DNA of 64,000 nt, taken from Agromyces laixinhei. GTDB lineage: Bacteria > Actinomycetota > Actinomycetes > Actinomycetales > Microbacteriaceae. Numbering within the stretch: the first letter of the stretch is position 1; the number at the start of each line of letters is the position of its first letter. A model generated the notes under the pieces. The model was given only the letters and a program-made list of their open reading frames with translations, was not told the DNA's origin and ran no database searches. Position numbers and translations under genes: made by a program. The DNA lies in NCBI RefSeq assembly GCF_006337065.1, contig NZ_CP040872.1:2232001-2296000 (forward strand). Direction: 5' to 3'. This document shows, in pieces, positions 43,831-55,586 of this stretch.

Positions 43831-44001
43831 CTACTCCCCCGGCCGAGTGCCCGGAACGTAGCAGGCGTCGCCCTCGCAGACCATGGCCGACGGGTCGCCC
43901 ATGATCATCGAGAACGGCGTGGGCGCCGCGGCATCCGCCCTGCCCGTGGCCTCCGCCGCAGCCTCGGCCACTGTCTCGGGCGCCGGCACGGGGGCCGTCA
44001 C
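43831..44001 (-). CDS. 56-aa protein with Cys pair, coupled to the DsbA-like gene
   Basis: A short frame whose GTG overlaps the stop of the DsbA-like gene (GTGA). The N-terminal half is an Ala/Glu/Pro linker (VPAPETVAEAAAEATG). The C-terminal half has DPSAMVCEGDACYVPG, two Cys residues four apart in a compact motif that looks conserved rather than random. There is no signal peptide. It may be a redox partner or metal-binding peptide; the function is unknown. Confidence 0.7.
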   Translation of the reverse strand: MTAPVPAPETVAEAAAEATGRADAAAPTPFSMIMGDPSAMVCEGDACYVPGTRPGE

Positions 44002-44663
44002 GCGGCTGCTCCGTCACGCTCACCGGCGACCTGGGTGATCGCCCGGGCGAAGACCTCTGCGGGCTGTGCACCCGAGATGCCGTACTTGCCCTCGATGACG
44101 AAGAACGGCACGCCGTTGATGCCGTACTCCCGTGCTTGCGCGATGTCGGCCTGCACGGCGGCGGCATAGCGACCCGATTCGAGTGCCTCGCGTGCCGCGT
44201 CGGCGTCGAGGCCGACCTCGGCACCGAGTTCGACGAGTTCGTCGACGCGGCCGAGGTGACGGCCCTCGGTGAAGTAGGCACGCAACAGGCGCTCGGTCAG
44301 TTCGAGTTGGCGACCCCGCTCCTTCGCGAAGTGCAGCAGTTCGTGCGCCTTCAGCGTCTTCGTGTGCTGCAGTGCGTCGAAGTCGTAGTCGAGTCCGGCG
44401 CTCGCCGCCACACCCGTGACGTGCTCGAGCATCTGCTGCACGCGCTCGGCGGGCATGCCCTTGTGCCTCGCGAGGAAGTCGATCTCCGAGCCTTCGAAAT
44501 CGACCGGGGTGTCGGGCGCGAGCTCGAAGGAGTGATACGTGATGTCGAGCTCCGGCGCATCCTCGCCGAGCGATGCGATCCCGCTCTCGAGATGGCGCTT
44601 GCCGATGTAGCACCAGGGGCAGGCGATGTCGGACCAGATGTCGATCTTGATGGGTTCACTCAC
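43998..44663 (-). CDS. DsbA family oxidoreductase (FrnE-like)
   Basis: A 221-aa cytosolic thioredoxin-fold protein. The redox motif CPWC is in SDIACPWCYIGK near residue 15; a helical insert follows, and the cis-Pro loop is NGVPFFVIEGKYGISGAQ (part) near residue 180. It lacks a signal peptide, as do FrnE-type proteins linked to polyketide isomerisation or oxidative stress. The GTG start lacks a clear ribosome site. The 56-aa Cys-pair gene follows by overlap. Confidence 0.88.
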   Translation of the reverse strand: MSEPIKIDIWSDIACPWCYIGKRHLESGIASLGEDAPELDITYHSFELAPDTPVDFEGSEIDFLARHKGMPAERVQQMLEHVTGVAASAGLDYDFDALQHTKTLKAHELLHFAKERGRQLELTERLLRAYFTEGRHLGRVDELVELGAEVGLDADAAREALESGRYAAAVQADIAQAREYGINGVPFFVIEGKYGISGAQPAEVFARAITQVAGERDGAAA

Positions 44664-44741
44664 ACTGCATGCGAACGGATGCTTCGCCCTCCGTATTCCC
44701 GGGTGGGCTCCGCTCCCGGTCGGGCTGCGACGAAGCCCTGC

Positions 44742-45548
44742 TCAGCTGACGGTCGGCGCGTCGATCGCCCCGCCGAATCGACGGCTTCGGCCCGCGTACA
44801 GCCCGATCGCATTCCACAGGTCGACGCGCGAGAAGTCGGGCCACAGCGTGTCGAGGAACACCATCTCGGCATACGCCGACTGCCACAGCATGAAGTTCGA
44901 GGTGCGCTGCTCCCCCGAGCTGCGCACGAAGAGGTCGACATCGGGAAGGTCTGGCACGTAGAGGCGCTTCGCGATGAGCTTCTCCGAGACCGCAGAGGGC
45001 CTCAGACGACCGGATGCCACGTCGTCGGCGATCGACCGCACGGCGTCGGCGATCTCGGTGCGCCCGCCGTAGTTGACGCACATCGTGAGAGTCAGCGTGT
45101 CGTTGCCCGCCGTCAGCTGTTCGGCGAACTGCAGCTCTGTGATGACCGAGGCCCAGAGGCGTGGCCGGCGACCGGCCCAGCGGATGCGCACGCCCCACTC
45201 GTTGAGCTGGTCGCGCCGCCGGTGCAGCACGTCGCGGTTGTAGCCCATGAGGAACCGCACCTCCTCGGGCGACCGCTTCCAGTTCTCGGTCGAGAACGCG
45301 TAGACCGAGAGGTGCTTGACGCCGGCCTGGATGGCACCGGCGACGACGTCGAGCAGTGCGGCCTCGCCCGCCTTGTGCCCTTCGATGCGGGTCAGGCCCC
45401 GCTTGTTCGCCCATCGGCCGTTGCCGTCCATGACGATGGCGACATGCTCGGGCACGGCGCCCCTCGGCAGTTCGGGCGGATAGATACCCGTCCAGTCGAG
45501 CGGTACGTAGGCGACCGCGTCGCGGTGGGTGAAGGGCTTCGGGCTCAC
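44742..45548 (-). CDS. uppS: Isoprenyl transferase (undecaprenyl diphosphate synthase type)
   Basis: A 268-aa cis-prenyltransferase that makes the polyprenyl diphosphate carrier for cell wall synthesis. [14 protein letters not shown] carries the catalytic Asp, with [19 protein letters not shown] and the late [14 protein letters not shown] block. GTG at 45548 overlaps the recO stop (GTGA), the usual recO-uppS coupling in this group. Confidence 0.94.
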   Translation of the reverse strand: MSPKPFTHRDAVAYVPLDWTGIYPPELPRGAVPEHVAIVMDGNGRWANKRGLTRIEGHKAGEAALLDVVAGAIQAGVKHLSVYAFSTENWKRSPEEVRFLMGYNRDVLHRRRDQLNEWGVRIRWAGRRPRLWASVITELQFAEQLTAGNDTLTLTMCVNYGGRTEIADAVRSIADDVASGRLRPSAVSEKLIAKRLYVPDLPDVDLFVRSSGEQRTSNFMLWQSAYAEMVFLDTLWPDFSRVDLWNAIGLYAGRSRRFGGAIDAPTVS

Positions 45549-46282
45549 TGTGCGGTCGTCTCCCTCGACACGTGGGGCAGCGAGCGGAGGCCGCGCTCGA
45601 GATGCCACTGGGTGTAGGCGGCGATGATGCCGCTGGCCTGGCCGCGATCGCGATCTCCGGAGGCCTCTGCGTGGGCCCAGTCGCCGGCGAGCAGTGCGCC
45701 GAGGAGCGCAACGGTGGAGCCGGCGATGCGGGGCGTGCCCGGCGGCGCGCACTCGTCGCACGCGACGCCGCCCAGTTGCACGACGACGGCCGTATGCTCG
45801 CCGGCCCTGCCGCAGCGCGCGCAATCCTGGAAGCTCGGCGCCCACCCCGCGAGAGCGAGCGCGCGCAGGAGGTAGGAGTCGAGGGTGAGGCCCGCGCCGT
45901 GCTCGCGTCGTGAGAGCGAGCGCAGTGCGCCGACGAGCAACAGGTACTGCTGCAGCGAGCCTTCGGCCTCGGTGAGCTTGTCGGCTGCCTCGACCATGGC
46001 GTTCGCCGCCGTGTAAGCCGAGTAGTCCTGCGTGATGAGGGCGCCGTAGGCGCCGAGCGACTCGGCCTGCGTCACGACGTCGAGGCTCCGGCCCTCGTAG
46101 AGCTGCAGGTCGGCGACCATGAACGGCTCGAGCCTCGATCCGAACTTCGAGCCGGTGCGCCGCACGCCCTTGGCGACGGCGCGGACCTTGCCGTGCTGCC
46201 GGGTCAACAGGGTGACGATGCGGTCGGCTTCGCCCAGCTTGTGGGTGCGGAGCACGACGGCTTCATCTCGGTACACGGGCAC
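45545..46282 (-). CDS. recO: DNA repair protein RecO
   Basis: A 245-aa recombination mediator that loads RecA with RecR. The N-terminal OB fold has [25 protein letters not shown] (part), then [12 protein letters not shown]. The central helical domain is followed by a four-Cys zinc site (CARCGR and CDECAP). The start GTG at 46282 lies two codons before another GTG and the ribosome site is ambiguous. The stop overlaps uppS. Confidence 0.93.
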   Translation of the reverse strand: MPVYRDEAVVLRTHKLGEADRIVTLLTRQHGKVRAVAKGVRRTGSKFGSRLEPFMVADLQLYEGRSLDVVTQAESLGAYGALITQDYSAYTAANAMVEAADKLTEAEGSLQQYLLLVGALRSLSRREHGAGLTLDSYLLRALALAGWAPSFQDCARCGRAGEHTAVVVQLGGVACDECAPPGTPRIAGSTVALLGALLAGDWAHAEASGDRDRGQASGIIAAYTQWHLERGLRSLPHVSRETTAQ

Positions 46283-46377
46283 CCTTCATTCTCCCACCCT
46301 CCATGGGCGAACCGGCCGAAGCGGATGCCGCGGCGCGGTGGTCTCTCCGCACCGACCACGCGTGATTCACTGGTGCC

Positions 46378-47037
46378 GTGAGCTCAGCACTCTTCACCCT
46401 TCCGCTCTGGCTCGACCTCACCGCCGTCGCCATCGGAGCGATTCAGGGGGCGATGTTCGCCGCCCGCCTCACCGAACGGCGCATCGACCTGCTCGGCGTC
46501 GCCCTCATCGGCATCATCGTCGGCCTCGGCGGCGGTCTCCTGCGCGATCTGCTGCTGAACCAGCTGCCGGCAGCGATGTCGAGCAACTGGTACCTGCCGA
46601 TCGCAACCGCCGCAGCGCTGCTCGGCATGGCGCTGCTACGGGTCTTCACCCGACTCAACGGCCTCATCATCGCGCTCGACGCCGTGACGATCGGCATGTT
46701 CGCCGCGATCGGCACCTCGAAGGCCCTCGCCTACGGTGTTCCCGTCATCCCAGCGATCTTCGTCGGTGTGGTCACCGCCGTCGGCGGCTCGATCCTGCGC
46801 GACGTCGCCCTGAACCTTCCGATCGCGGTCATGCACGTCGGCTCGCTCTATGCCGTCGCCGCGACCGCCGGCACCGTGCTGCTCGTCGTGCTCTTCTCGC
46901 TCGGGGTGAACATCTTCATCGCCGCGACGGTGTGCGTCGTCGTCACCACGCTCACCCGTCTCGGCTCCGTGCGCTTCGGCTGGAGCCTCCCCGAGCAACG
47001 AGCGCTCGGCTCGTGGAAGGTGTGGCGCCGAGCCTGA
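46378..47037 (+). CDS. TRIC-type channel / UPF0126 membrane protein
   Basis: A 219-aa protein with seven membrane segments in two repeats. Each repeat has the family motif: GLGGGLLRDLLLN near residue 52 and AVGGSILRDVALN near residue 137. Bacterial members are trimeric cation channels or glycine-related transporters of the UPF0126 group. The GTG start has no strong ribosome site. It is divergent from recO and convergent with leuA. Confidence 0.87.
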   Translation: MSSALFTLPLWLDLTAVAIGAIQGAMFAARLTERRIDLLGVALIGIIVGLGGGLLRDLLLNQLPAAMSSNWYLPIATAAALLGMALLRVFTRLNGLIIALDAVTIGMFAAIGTSKALAYGVPVIPAIFVGVVTAVGGSILRDVALNLPIAVMHVGSLYAVAATAGTVLLVVLFSLGVNIFIAATVCVVVTTLTRLGSVRFGWSLPEQRALGSWKVWRRA

Positions 47038-47088
47038 CCGTCTCGGGTGCCGTCGAGTCGCCGACGGTGCTGCGGAACCAGATCGGAA

Positions 47089-48989
<1,901 letters not shown>

Positions 48990-49020
48990 GCACCGCGCGC
49001 ACGCCGGCGCGCAAGAATGA

Positions 49021-49060
49021 CGAGCGAGCGGATGCTTCCCGCGAGGCATCCGCTCGCTCG
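49021..49060 (-). terminator. Terminator of the ABC exporter operon
   Basis: A perfect 15-bp stem (CGAGCGAGCGGATGC and its complement) with a 10-base loop, 27 bases after the permease stop on the - strand, followed by TCATTCTT. Confidence 0.8.
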
Positions 49061-49087
49061 CCGGCCGGTGACGGGTCGAGCCGCGGG

Positions 49088-50491
49088 CTATTCGACCGCC
49101 AGCGCCGCAACGGGTGAGACCCGCATCGCGCGCCGCGCCGGTGCGACAGAGGCGACCACTGTGAGCACGGCCGCCGCGACGAGCAGCCCTCCGAAGAGTG
49201 CCCACGGGATTCCCGGCAACACGAGGGCGGGCGCGCCCTGGGCCTGCGTACTGCCGAGGAGCGATTGCGCACCCGCCCACCCGTACCCGAATCCCAGCAG
49301 CAGGCCCGTCAGTGTGGCCGCGAGTGTGAGTGCCGCGCTCTCGGCGACGATCATGCCGCGCAGCTGTCGCCGGTCGAAGCCGAGCGCACGCAGCAGGCCG
49401 AGCTCGCGAGTGCGCTGCATGACGCTCAGCGACAGCGTGTTCACGAGGCCGACCGCGGCGATCACGGCGCTGAAGCCGATGAGCGCTGAGAACACCGCAA
49501 CGGTCGCGTCGATCACCGGGGTGATCTCACGCAGCAACTCGGGTCGATCGGCGAACGCCGTCGTGAGCATCGTGCGGTACGACTCCATCGTCACGGCGAA
49601 CGTCGTCACGAGCGTCACGCCGATGACGAGGCCGATCGTCATGCGCGAGCTGCGCTCGGGGTGGCGCACGGCGTTCTCGGCTGCGAGCCGTGCCGCCGGA
49701 GATGCGCCGAACATCCGCCCGACGAGTCGCAGGACGGGCGGCATGACGACGTCGGCGCCGAGCACGATGCCCGTGAACGACACGACACCGCCGACCAGAC
49801 CGACCAGCACGCCCAACGGCGACGAGAGCCCCGCCACCACGCCGATGATGAGCAGCAGCGTGCCGCAGGCGACGAAGACGAGAGCGGTGATGTTGCGCCC
49901 GCGACGGTTGCCGAGCTCGTCACGGTCGTGCTCGTTCGCGTTGCCGATCGCCTGGATCGGGCGCACCTTCAGCACCCGGCGCGACCCCACCCACGAGGCG
50001 AGCCATGTCGTCAGCACGACCGCGACGGCGGGCAGTGCCGCCCACGGGTTCGCGTAGTCGTACCCGGTTGCCGGCAGCAGTTCAGCCGCGACGGCGACGC
50101 GCTCGAGCGCGAACGCCGCCCCGGTGCCTGCGATGACACCGACGGAGGCACCCGCGACCCCGACGAGCAGGCCGGTGCGGGCGATCTGTGCGCGCTGGTT
50201 TCGAGCGCTCGACCCGAGGAGCCGCTGCAGGGCGATGAGTCGCGTGCGCCCTGCCACCACCGTCGCCACCGTGTTCGCGGTGACGACCGAGCTCACGTAC
50301 ACGGCGATCACGATGAACACCGTGGCGACCAGCACGAGCAGGAGTCCGACCATCTCGCTAGCGCCCGTGACGTCGTCGGCCGCGATCGCCGCGGCCAGGA
50401 TTCCCGTCACGTGCAGCAGTGCACTGCCGAAGGTTCCCGCGAGCGCCGCGACCAGCAGGGTCGGCCACTGGCCGGCGAACGTGGTGCGCAT
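49088..50491 (-). CDS. ABC transporter permease (FtsX/MacB type)
   Basis: A 467-aa membrane protein with about eight membrane segments. The C-terminal FtsX domain is clear: NTLSLSVMQRTRELGLLRALG (part), RRQLRGMIVAESA, and the last helices ending with APARRAMRVSPVAALAVE. The N-terminal half lacks the first copy's large periplasmic domain, so it is a shortened duplicated FtsX. ATG at 50491 shares a base with the ATPase stop (TGATG). Together they look like a MacB-type exporter; the cargo is unknown. The adjacent two-component system may control it. Confidence 0.87.
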   Translation of the reverse strand: MRTTFAGQWPTLLVAALAGTFGSALLHVTGILAAAIAADDVTGASEMVGLLLVLVATVFIVIAVYVSSVVTANTVATVVAGRTRLIALQRLLGSSARNQRAQIARTGLLVGVAGASVGVIAGTGAAFALERVAVAAELLPATGYDYANPWAALPAVAVVLTTWLASWVGSRRVLKVRPIQAIGNANEHDRDELGNRRGRNITALVFVACGTLLLIIGVVAGLSSPLGVLVGLVGGVVSFTGIVLGADVVMPPVLRLVGRMFGASPAARLAAENAVRHPERSSRMTIGLVIGVTLVTTFAVTMESYRTMLTTAFADRPELLREITPVIDATVAVFSALIGFSAVIAAVGLVNTLSLSVMQRTRELGLLRALGFDRRQLRGMIVAESAALTLAATLTGLLLGFGYGWAGAQSLLGSTQAQGAPALVLPGIPWALFGGLLVAAAVLTVVASVAPARRAMRVSPVAALAVE

Positions 50492-51252
50492 CAGGCCGCA
50501 CGCTCCATGCCCAGCATGAATGCCGAGATCTCTTCGGCGCTCGAGCGCCCCGCGTCGCGCACGATTCGGCCGTCGGCGAGGAACAGGATGCGGTCCGCGT
50601 GGCTCGCGGCGATCGGGTCGTGCGTGACCATCGCGATCGACTGGCCGTAGCGGGCGCTCGCTGCGGCGAGGAGGCCGAGCACCTCGCGACCGGTGCGAGA
50701 GTCGAGATTGCCGGTGGGCTCGTCGGCGAAGACGAGATCGGGACGGGTCGCGAGTGCCCGCGCGATCGCCACGCGCTGCTGTTGTCCGCCCGAGAGTTCG
50801 TGCGGGCGGTGGCCGACGCGCGGGCGGAGGCCGAGCGTGTCGAGGAGTTCGTCGATCCAGGCCTGTTCGTCGCGGCTCGGGCTGCGTCCGTCGAGTTCGA
50901 ACGGCAGCAGCACATTGCCGCGCACGTCGAGCGTCGGCACGAGGTTGAACGATTGGAAGACGAATCCGATGCGGCGCCGGCGCAGGACGGTCAGGGCGGA
51001 GTCGGAGAGCTCGGTGATGTCGGTGTCGCCGAGCCACACCTGGCCGGTGCTCGGCGAATCGAGGCCCGCCATGATGTGCATGAGCGTCGACTTGCCCGAC
51101 CCCGATGGGCCCATGATGGCGGTGAACTCACCGCGGCGGAGGCCGAGCGAGATGTCGTCGAGGGCGGTGACGGCGCCGGGGCCGGTTCCGTAGCGCTTGC
51201 CGAGTTCAGCGACGCGGGCGATCAGACCGAGGTCGGAGGGTTGGATCTGCAT
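50491..51252 (-). CDS. ABC transporter ATP-binding protein (MacB/LolD type)
   Basis: A 253-aa ATPase: Walker [10 protein letters not shown] near residue 50, [14 protein letters not shown] with the Q loop, signature [16 protein letters not shown] (part), Walker [14 protein letters not shown], and switch His MVTHD. ATG at 51252 lies seven bases after a TAGCGT box and has no ribosome site, so the message is probably leaderless. Coupled to the FtsX-type permease. Confidence 0.92.
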   Translation of the reverse strand: MQIQPSDLGLIARVAELGKRYGTGPGAVTALDDISLGLRRGEFTAIMGPSGSGKSTLMHIMAGLDSPSTGQVWLGDTDITELSDSALTVLRRRRIGFVFQSFNLVPTLDVRGNVLLPFELDGRSPSRDEQAWIDELLDTLGLRPRVGHRPHELSGGQQQRVAIARALATRPDLVFADEPTGNLDSRTGREVLGLLAAASARYGQSIAMVTHDPIAASHADRILFLADGRIVRDAGRSSAEEISAFMLGMERAA

Positions 51253-51428
51253 GTCGTCGACGCTACGGATGGCACGGGAACGTGGCATCCGGCCGTCGGA
51301 TGGTTCACCGTCATCCTGCAGGATGACCTTTCTCAGGAACGACTCCGCGAAATCGGCCGCTTCTCAGGAAAATTCGGGTCGATCGCAGCGCCCGGCACGA
51401 ATTTCTCCTGAGAAGAGGTAATGCGGGG

Positions 51429-52100
51429 TCAGGGGGCCGTCGGCAGCTCGTGCTCGTAGGCGAAGACGACGAGCTGCACGCGATCGCGCAGGCCGAGCTT
51501 GGCGAGGATGCGGCTCACGTGGGTCTTCACCGTGGCCTCGGAGAGGAACTCGGATGCCGCGATCTCGCCGTTGCTGAGTCCGCGCGCGGCGAGCCCGAAG
51601 ATCTCGCGCTCGCGCGGGGTGAGCTCCGACCAGGCAGCGGGCGTCGCGCGACGACCGCTCCCCCGCCCCACGTGCGCGAAGAGCGCTCGCGTGGCCGCCG
51701 CCGCGATGACCTGGTTGCCCTGATGCACCGTGCGCACGGCGGCGAGCAGGAACTCGGGATCGGCGTCTTTCAGCACGAAGCCGCTCGCACCCGCGCGGAT
51801 CGCCCGGGCCGCGTTCTCGTCGAGGTCGAAGGTCGTGAGCACGACGATGCGCGGCGGCGCGACCCCGTCACGGTCGGCGGCGGCCAGGATCTGCTCGGTG
51901 GCGGCGATTCCGTCTTGCACCGGCATTCGTACGTCCATGAGCACCACGTCGGGTCGCTCACGGCGCACGAGCTCGACGGCGGCCCCGCCGTCGCTCGCCT
52001 CCCCGATGACCTCGAGGTCGGGTTGCGATTCGATCAGCATGCGCACTCCGGCACGGAAGAGCGCCTGGTCATCGACGAGGGCCACGCGGATGCCGCTCAT
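51429..52100 (-). CDS. LuxR-type response regulator
   Basis: A 223-aa regulator. The receiver domain has the acidic pair in LVDDQ, the phosphoacceptor Asp in VVLMDVRMP near residue 56, and Lys in VLKDAD. The C-terminal GerE/LuxR helix-turn-helix is LTPREREIFGLAARGLSNGEIA (part), then ATVKTHVSRILAKLGLRDR. ATG overlaps the histidine kinase stop (ATGA). The target is likely the ABC exporter just downstream on the same strand. Confidence 0.94.
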   Translation of the reverse strand: MSGIRVALVDDQALFRAGVRMLIESQPDLEVIGEASDGGAAVELVRRERPDVVLMDVRMPVQDGIAATEQILAAADRDGVAPPRIVVLTTFDLDENAARAIRAGASGFVLKDADPEFLLAAVRTVHQGNQVIAAAATRALFAHVGRGSGRRATPAAWSELTPREREIFGLAARGLSNGEIAASEFLSEATVKTHVSRILAKLGLRDRVQLVVFAYEHELPTAP

Positions 52101-53290
52101 GCCGGGCTGCCCGTCTGCGCCGGAATGCGGGCGGTCACGCGGAACATGCCGTCGGCGCCCGCCTCGATCTGCAAGGTGCCCCCGGCGAGCTGCGCCCGTT
52201 CACGCATGCCGGGGATACCGTGCCGGAACGCGTGCGTCTCTGGCGTCGGGGCATCCGCTCGCCTGGAGTTCACGATCTCGACCGTGACGCCGGCGGCGTC
52301 CCACACCAGTTCGAGTTGCACGGGCGCGGTGACATCGCCGTGACGTAGTGCATTGGTCAGCGCCTCCTGAACGATGCGGTAGACCGCGATCTGGTGCCCG
52401 GTGCCGAGCGGAAGCCGCTGCCCTGCCTCGGAGAAGCGCACATCGAGTCCGGCGGAGCGCACCCGCTCGAGCAGACCCGTGAGGTCGTCGATCACGGGCT
52501 GCGGCGCCCCGGCCTCGTCATGGCGGAGTTCGGCGAGGAGCAGCCGCACATCGCCGAGCGCCCCTCGGGCGACGCCCGCGATCGTATCGAGCGCCTCGAC
52601 GGCCGCGTCCGGCCGCGTCGGCGCGGCGAACCGGCCGCCGTCGGCCTGCGCGATCACGACCGCGAGCGAGTGGGCGACGACGTCGTGCATGTCGCGGGCG
52701 ATGCGGTTGCGCTCCTGCTCGACGACGTAGCGGTACTCGACGAGCCCGCGTTCGCGGTTCGCCGCATCTTCGCGACGACTGACCTCGCGGGTGTCGCGCA
52801 CCGAACGCACGAGGAGGCCGGCGGTCCACGACAGCACGAGCACGGCGATCGAGGCGACGAAGAGCACCCCCGTCACGACCACCGTGCTGATCACGTTCGA
52901 CGGGTCGGCGAAGCCGGCATTGTCGATGAGCGGTTTGACCACGGCGAGGTATCCCGTGGCGAGCACCGCGCCGGCGCCCGCCGAGGCGAGCCCGACCCAT
53001 CTCACGACGCGGCCGCCGTGCGCCGCGCTCGAGTAGAGCACACCGAGCACCGCGGCGTCGTAGAGCTGCAGGTCGCGCAGCATGAGCATCTGCACGAGGG
53101 CACCGATCCACGCGAGTGCGAGCGACCACGCGGGCAGGCCACGGCGAACCGCGAGCGCCGATGCGAACAGGCAGAGCGCCACGACATCGACCCAGTTGCC
53201 GAGCAGCGCGAACGGAAGGCAGGCCAGCCCGAACACCCCGGCGAGCACGATATCGATCGTGAGCTTCGAGCGGCTGATCCTCATGGGCAC
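52097..53290 (-). CDS. Sensor histidine kinase (NarL/DesK type)
   Basis: A 397-aa membrane kinase. About five N-terminal membrane segments are followed by a HisKA_3 domain with the phospho-His in RIARDMHDVVAHSLAV near residue 201, and an ATPase domain with YRIVQEALTNALRHG (N box) and HGIPGMRERAQLAGG (G box). GTG at 53290 is six bases after a TACGGT box, so it is probably leaderless; ATG two codons later is the alternative. The signal is unknown. Confidence 0.92.
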   Translation of the reverse strand: MPMRISRSKLTIDIVLAGVFGLACLPFALLGNWVDVVALCLFASALAVRRGLPAWSLALAWIGALVQMLMLRDLQLYDAAVLGVLYSSAAHGGRVVRWVGLASAGAGAVLATGYLAVVKPLIDNAGFADPSNVISTVVVTGVLFVASIAVLVLSWTAGLLVRSVRDTREVSRREDAANRERGLVEYRYVVEQERNRIARDMHDVVAHSLAVVIAQADGGRFAAPTRPDAAVEALDTIAGVARGALGDVRLLLAELRHDEAGAPQPVIDDLTGLLERVRSAGLDVRFSEAGQRLPLGTGHQIAVYRIVQEALTNALRHGDVTAPVQLELVWDAAGVTVEIVNSRRADAPTPETHAFRHGIPGMRERAQLAGGTLQIEAGADGMFRVTARIPAQTGSPA

Positions 53291-53381
53291 CGATCCACCG
53301 TACGCGTTCGGGCAGGGTCGACCCGCAGCCGAGGCCCGGAATCATCCTCGAGTCGTACGGCGGCGCCGCCCTCGCTCGGTC

Positions 53382-54275
53382 TCAGAACCCGAGGCGGCCG
53401 AGCTGCTTCGGGTCGCGTTGCCACTCCTTGGCGACCTTCACGTGCAGTGCGAGATGCACCTTGCGGCCGAGCAGCCCCTCGATCTGCGCGCGCGCGGTGG
53501 TGCCGACCTCGCGAAGCCGCGAACCGCCCTTGCCGATGATGATGCCCTTCTGACTGTCGCGTTCGACGTACAGATTCGCGTAGATCTCGAGCAGGTTCTT
53601 GTCTTCGCGTTCGACCATGTCGTCGACCGTGACCGCGATCGAGTGCGGCAGTTCGTCGGAGACGCCCTCGAGCGCGGCCTCGCGGATGAACTCGGCGATG
53701 CGCTCACTCGTGTCTTCATCGGTCAGCGTCTCGGCCGGATACAGCGGCTGGTCGGACTCGGGCAGGAGTGCGAGCAGTTCGTCGACCAGCACGTCGAGCT
53801 GCTCACCGCGCGGGGCGGAGACGGGAATGATGGCCGACCACTCGCGAAGCGTGGAGACGGCGAGCAGTTGCTCCGCGACCTTGGTCTTCGACACGGCATC
53901 CGTCTTCGTGACGATCGCGACCTTCCTGGCCCGCGGGTACTGCTCGAGCTGCTCGTTGATGTACTTGTCGCCCGGCCCGATCGGTTCGTTCGCCGGTACG
54001 CAGAACGCGATGACGTCGACGTCGCCGAGCGTCGACTGCACGAGCGAATTGAGGCGCTCGCCGAGCAGCGTGCGGGGGCGGTGCAGCCCCGGCGTGTCGA
54101 CGAGGATGACCTGACCGTGCTCGCGATGGACGATTCCGCGGATGGCGCGGCGCGTCGTCTGCGGCTTGGAACTCGTGATCGCGACCTTCTCGCCGACGAG
54201 CGCGTTGGTGAGCGTCGACTTGCCGACGTTCGGCCGCCCCACGAACGAGACGAATCCGGCACGGTATTCAGCCAC
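53382..54275 (-). CDS. era: GTPase Era
   Basis: A 297-aa GTPase needed for 16S rRNA maturation and 30S assembly. G motifs are GRPNVGKST, the TT of PQTTRR, DTPG and TKTD. The C-terminal KH domain has GIIIGKGGSRLREVG. GTG at 54275 gives the standard AEYRAGFVSFVGRPN start and has AAGGAAC upstream. It overlaps the end of the CBS-domain gene by eight bases. Confidence 0.95.
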   Translation of the reverse strand: MAEYRAGFVSFVGRPNVGKSTLTNALVGEKVAITSSKPQTTRRAIRGIVHREHGQVILVDTPGLHRPRTLLGERLNSLVQSTLGDVDVIAFCVPANEPIGPGDKYINEQLEQYPRARKVAIVTKTDAVSKTKVAEQLLAVSTLREWSAIIPVSAPRGEQLDVLVDELLALLPESDQPLYPAETLTDEDTSERIAEFIREAALEGVSDELPHSIAVTVDDMVEREDKNLLEIYANLYVERDSQKGIIIGKGGSRLREVGTTARAQIEGLLGRKVHLALHVKVAKEWQRDPKQLGRLGF

Positions 54276-55584
54276 GGCTGTTCCTTCCATCGGTGTCGCC
54301 CGACTCGAACGCGCTCTGCACGTCGATGAGCGCCTGGTCGCGCTCGACGAGGATCGTCGAGATGCGCTTGCGCCGGCCCTCGGTGCGCTCGGCTTCGAGC
54401 ACGAGGCCCGAGACCGAGACCCGCTCACCGGGCTGCGCGAGACGCCCGAGTTCCTTCGCGAGCAGGCCCCCGGCCGTGTCGACGTCGTCGTCTTCGATGT
54501 CGAGCCCGAAGATGTCGCCGAGTTCGTCGATCGGAAGCCGCACGTTCACGCGGAACCGCCCGTCGCCGAGATCTTCGACCTGTGCGGCCTCTCGGTCGTA
54601 CTCGTCGGCGATGTCACCCACGAGTTCCTCGATGACGTCTTCGAGCGTGACGAGGCCGGCGATGCCGCCGTACTCGTCGACCACCATCGCGAGGTGGTTC
54701 GACTCGAGCTGCATCCGGCGCAGCAACGCGTCGGCCTTCATCGACTCGGGCACGAAGATCGCGGGTCTCACGAACTCGCCGACCGTCAACGACTCGGCGT
54801 CGAGCGGCCGCTCGAACGCGAGACGGGCGAGATCACGCAGGTAGAGCACGCCGGTGACGTCGTCGGCATCACTCTCGACCACGGGGATGCGCGAGTAGCC
54901 GGCCTTCAGGAACAGGGCCATCGCACTCGGCAGGTGCGCAGCGGCCTCGATCGTGATCATGTCGGTGCGCGGCACCATGACCTCGCGCACGACCGTGTCG
55001 TTGAACGCGAAGATCGAGTGGATGAGCTCGCGGTCGGCTTCTTCGAGCACATCGAGCTCGGCCGCCTCGTCGACCATGCTGAGCAGTTGTTCTTCGCTGG
55101 AGACGCCGGCGAAACGGATGCGGCCGGGGGTCACGCGGTTGCCGAGCGAGACGAGTGCACCGGCGAGCGGGCCGAGAAGCACGCGCAGGAAGTGCACGAG
55201 CGGCGCCGTCAGCTTCAGGACGAGCTCGGCGTTGACCCGCCCGACGCTGCGGGGGCTCGCGCCCACGAGCACGAATGAGACGGCCGTCATGATGAGTGCC
55301 GAGTAGACCAGCACGAGCCAGACATTGTCGAGGAAGGAGGCGAAGGCGAGCGTCACGAGCACCGCCGCGGTCGTCTCGGCGATGATTCGCATGAAGTTGA
55401 CCGCGTTGACGTGCGCCCCGGTGTCGTCGGCGATCGCGAGGAGCGAACGTCGCGCGCGGGACGTGAGCGCGAGATCCGTCACGTCGGCGCGGGAGCTCGA
55501 GGCGATCGCCGAGTCGACCGCGGCCATGAGACCGCCGAAGGCGACGAGCGCGAGAGCTGCGCCGAGGAAGAGCCAGGGCAGCAT
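54268..55584 (-). CDS. Hemolysin-C/CorC family CBS-domain protein
   Basis: A 438-aa protein. The N-terminal CNNM/DUF21 membrane domain (about 1-190, three to four segments) is followed by two CBS domains (VMVPRTDMITIEAAAHLPS and the DALLRRMQLESNHLAMVVDEYGG region, part) and a CorC/HlyC C-terminal domain (DGRFRVNVRLPIDEL). Relatives move divalent cations such as Mg or Co. ATG at 55584 follows the ybeY stop by two bases. Part of the phoH-ybeY-CBS-era operon. Confidence 0.91.
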   Translation of the reverse strand: MLPWLFLGAALALVAFGGLMAAVDSAIASSSRADVTDLALTSRARRSLLAIADDTGAHVNAVNFMRIIAETTAAVLVTLAFASFLDNVWLVLVYSALIMTAVSFVLVGASPRSVGRVNAELVLKLTAPLVHFLRVLLGPLAGALVSLGNRVTPGRIRFAGVSSEEQLLSMVDEAAELDVLEEADRELIHSIFAFNDTVVREVMVPRTDMITIEAAAHLPSAMALFLKAGYSRIPVVESDADDVTGVLYLRDLARLAFERPLDAESLTVGEFVRPAIFVPESMKADALLRRMQLESNHLAMVVDEYGGIAGLVTLEDVIEELVGDIADEYDREAAQVEDLGDGRFRVNVRLPIDELGDIFGLDIEDDDVDTAGGLLAKELGRLAQPGERVSVSGLVLEAERTEGRRKRISTILVERDQALIDVQSAFESGDTDGRNSRG

Positions 55585-55586
55585 GG

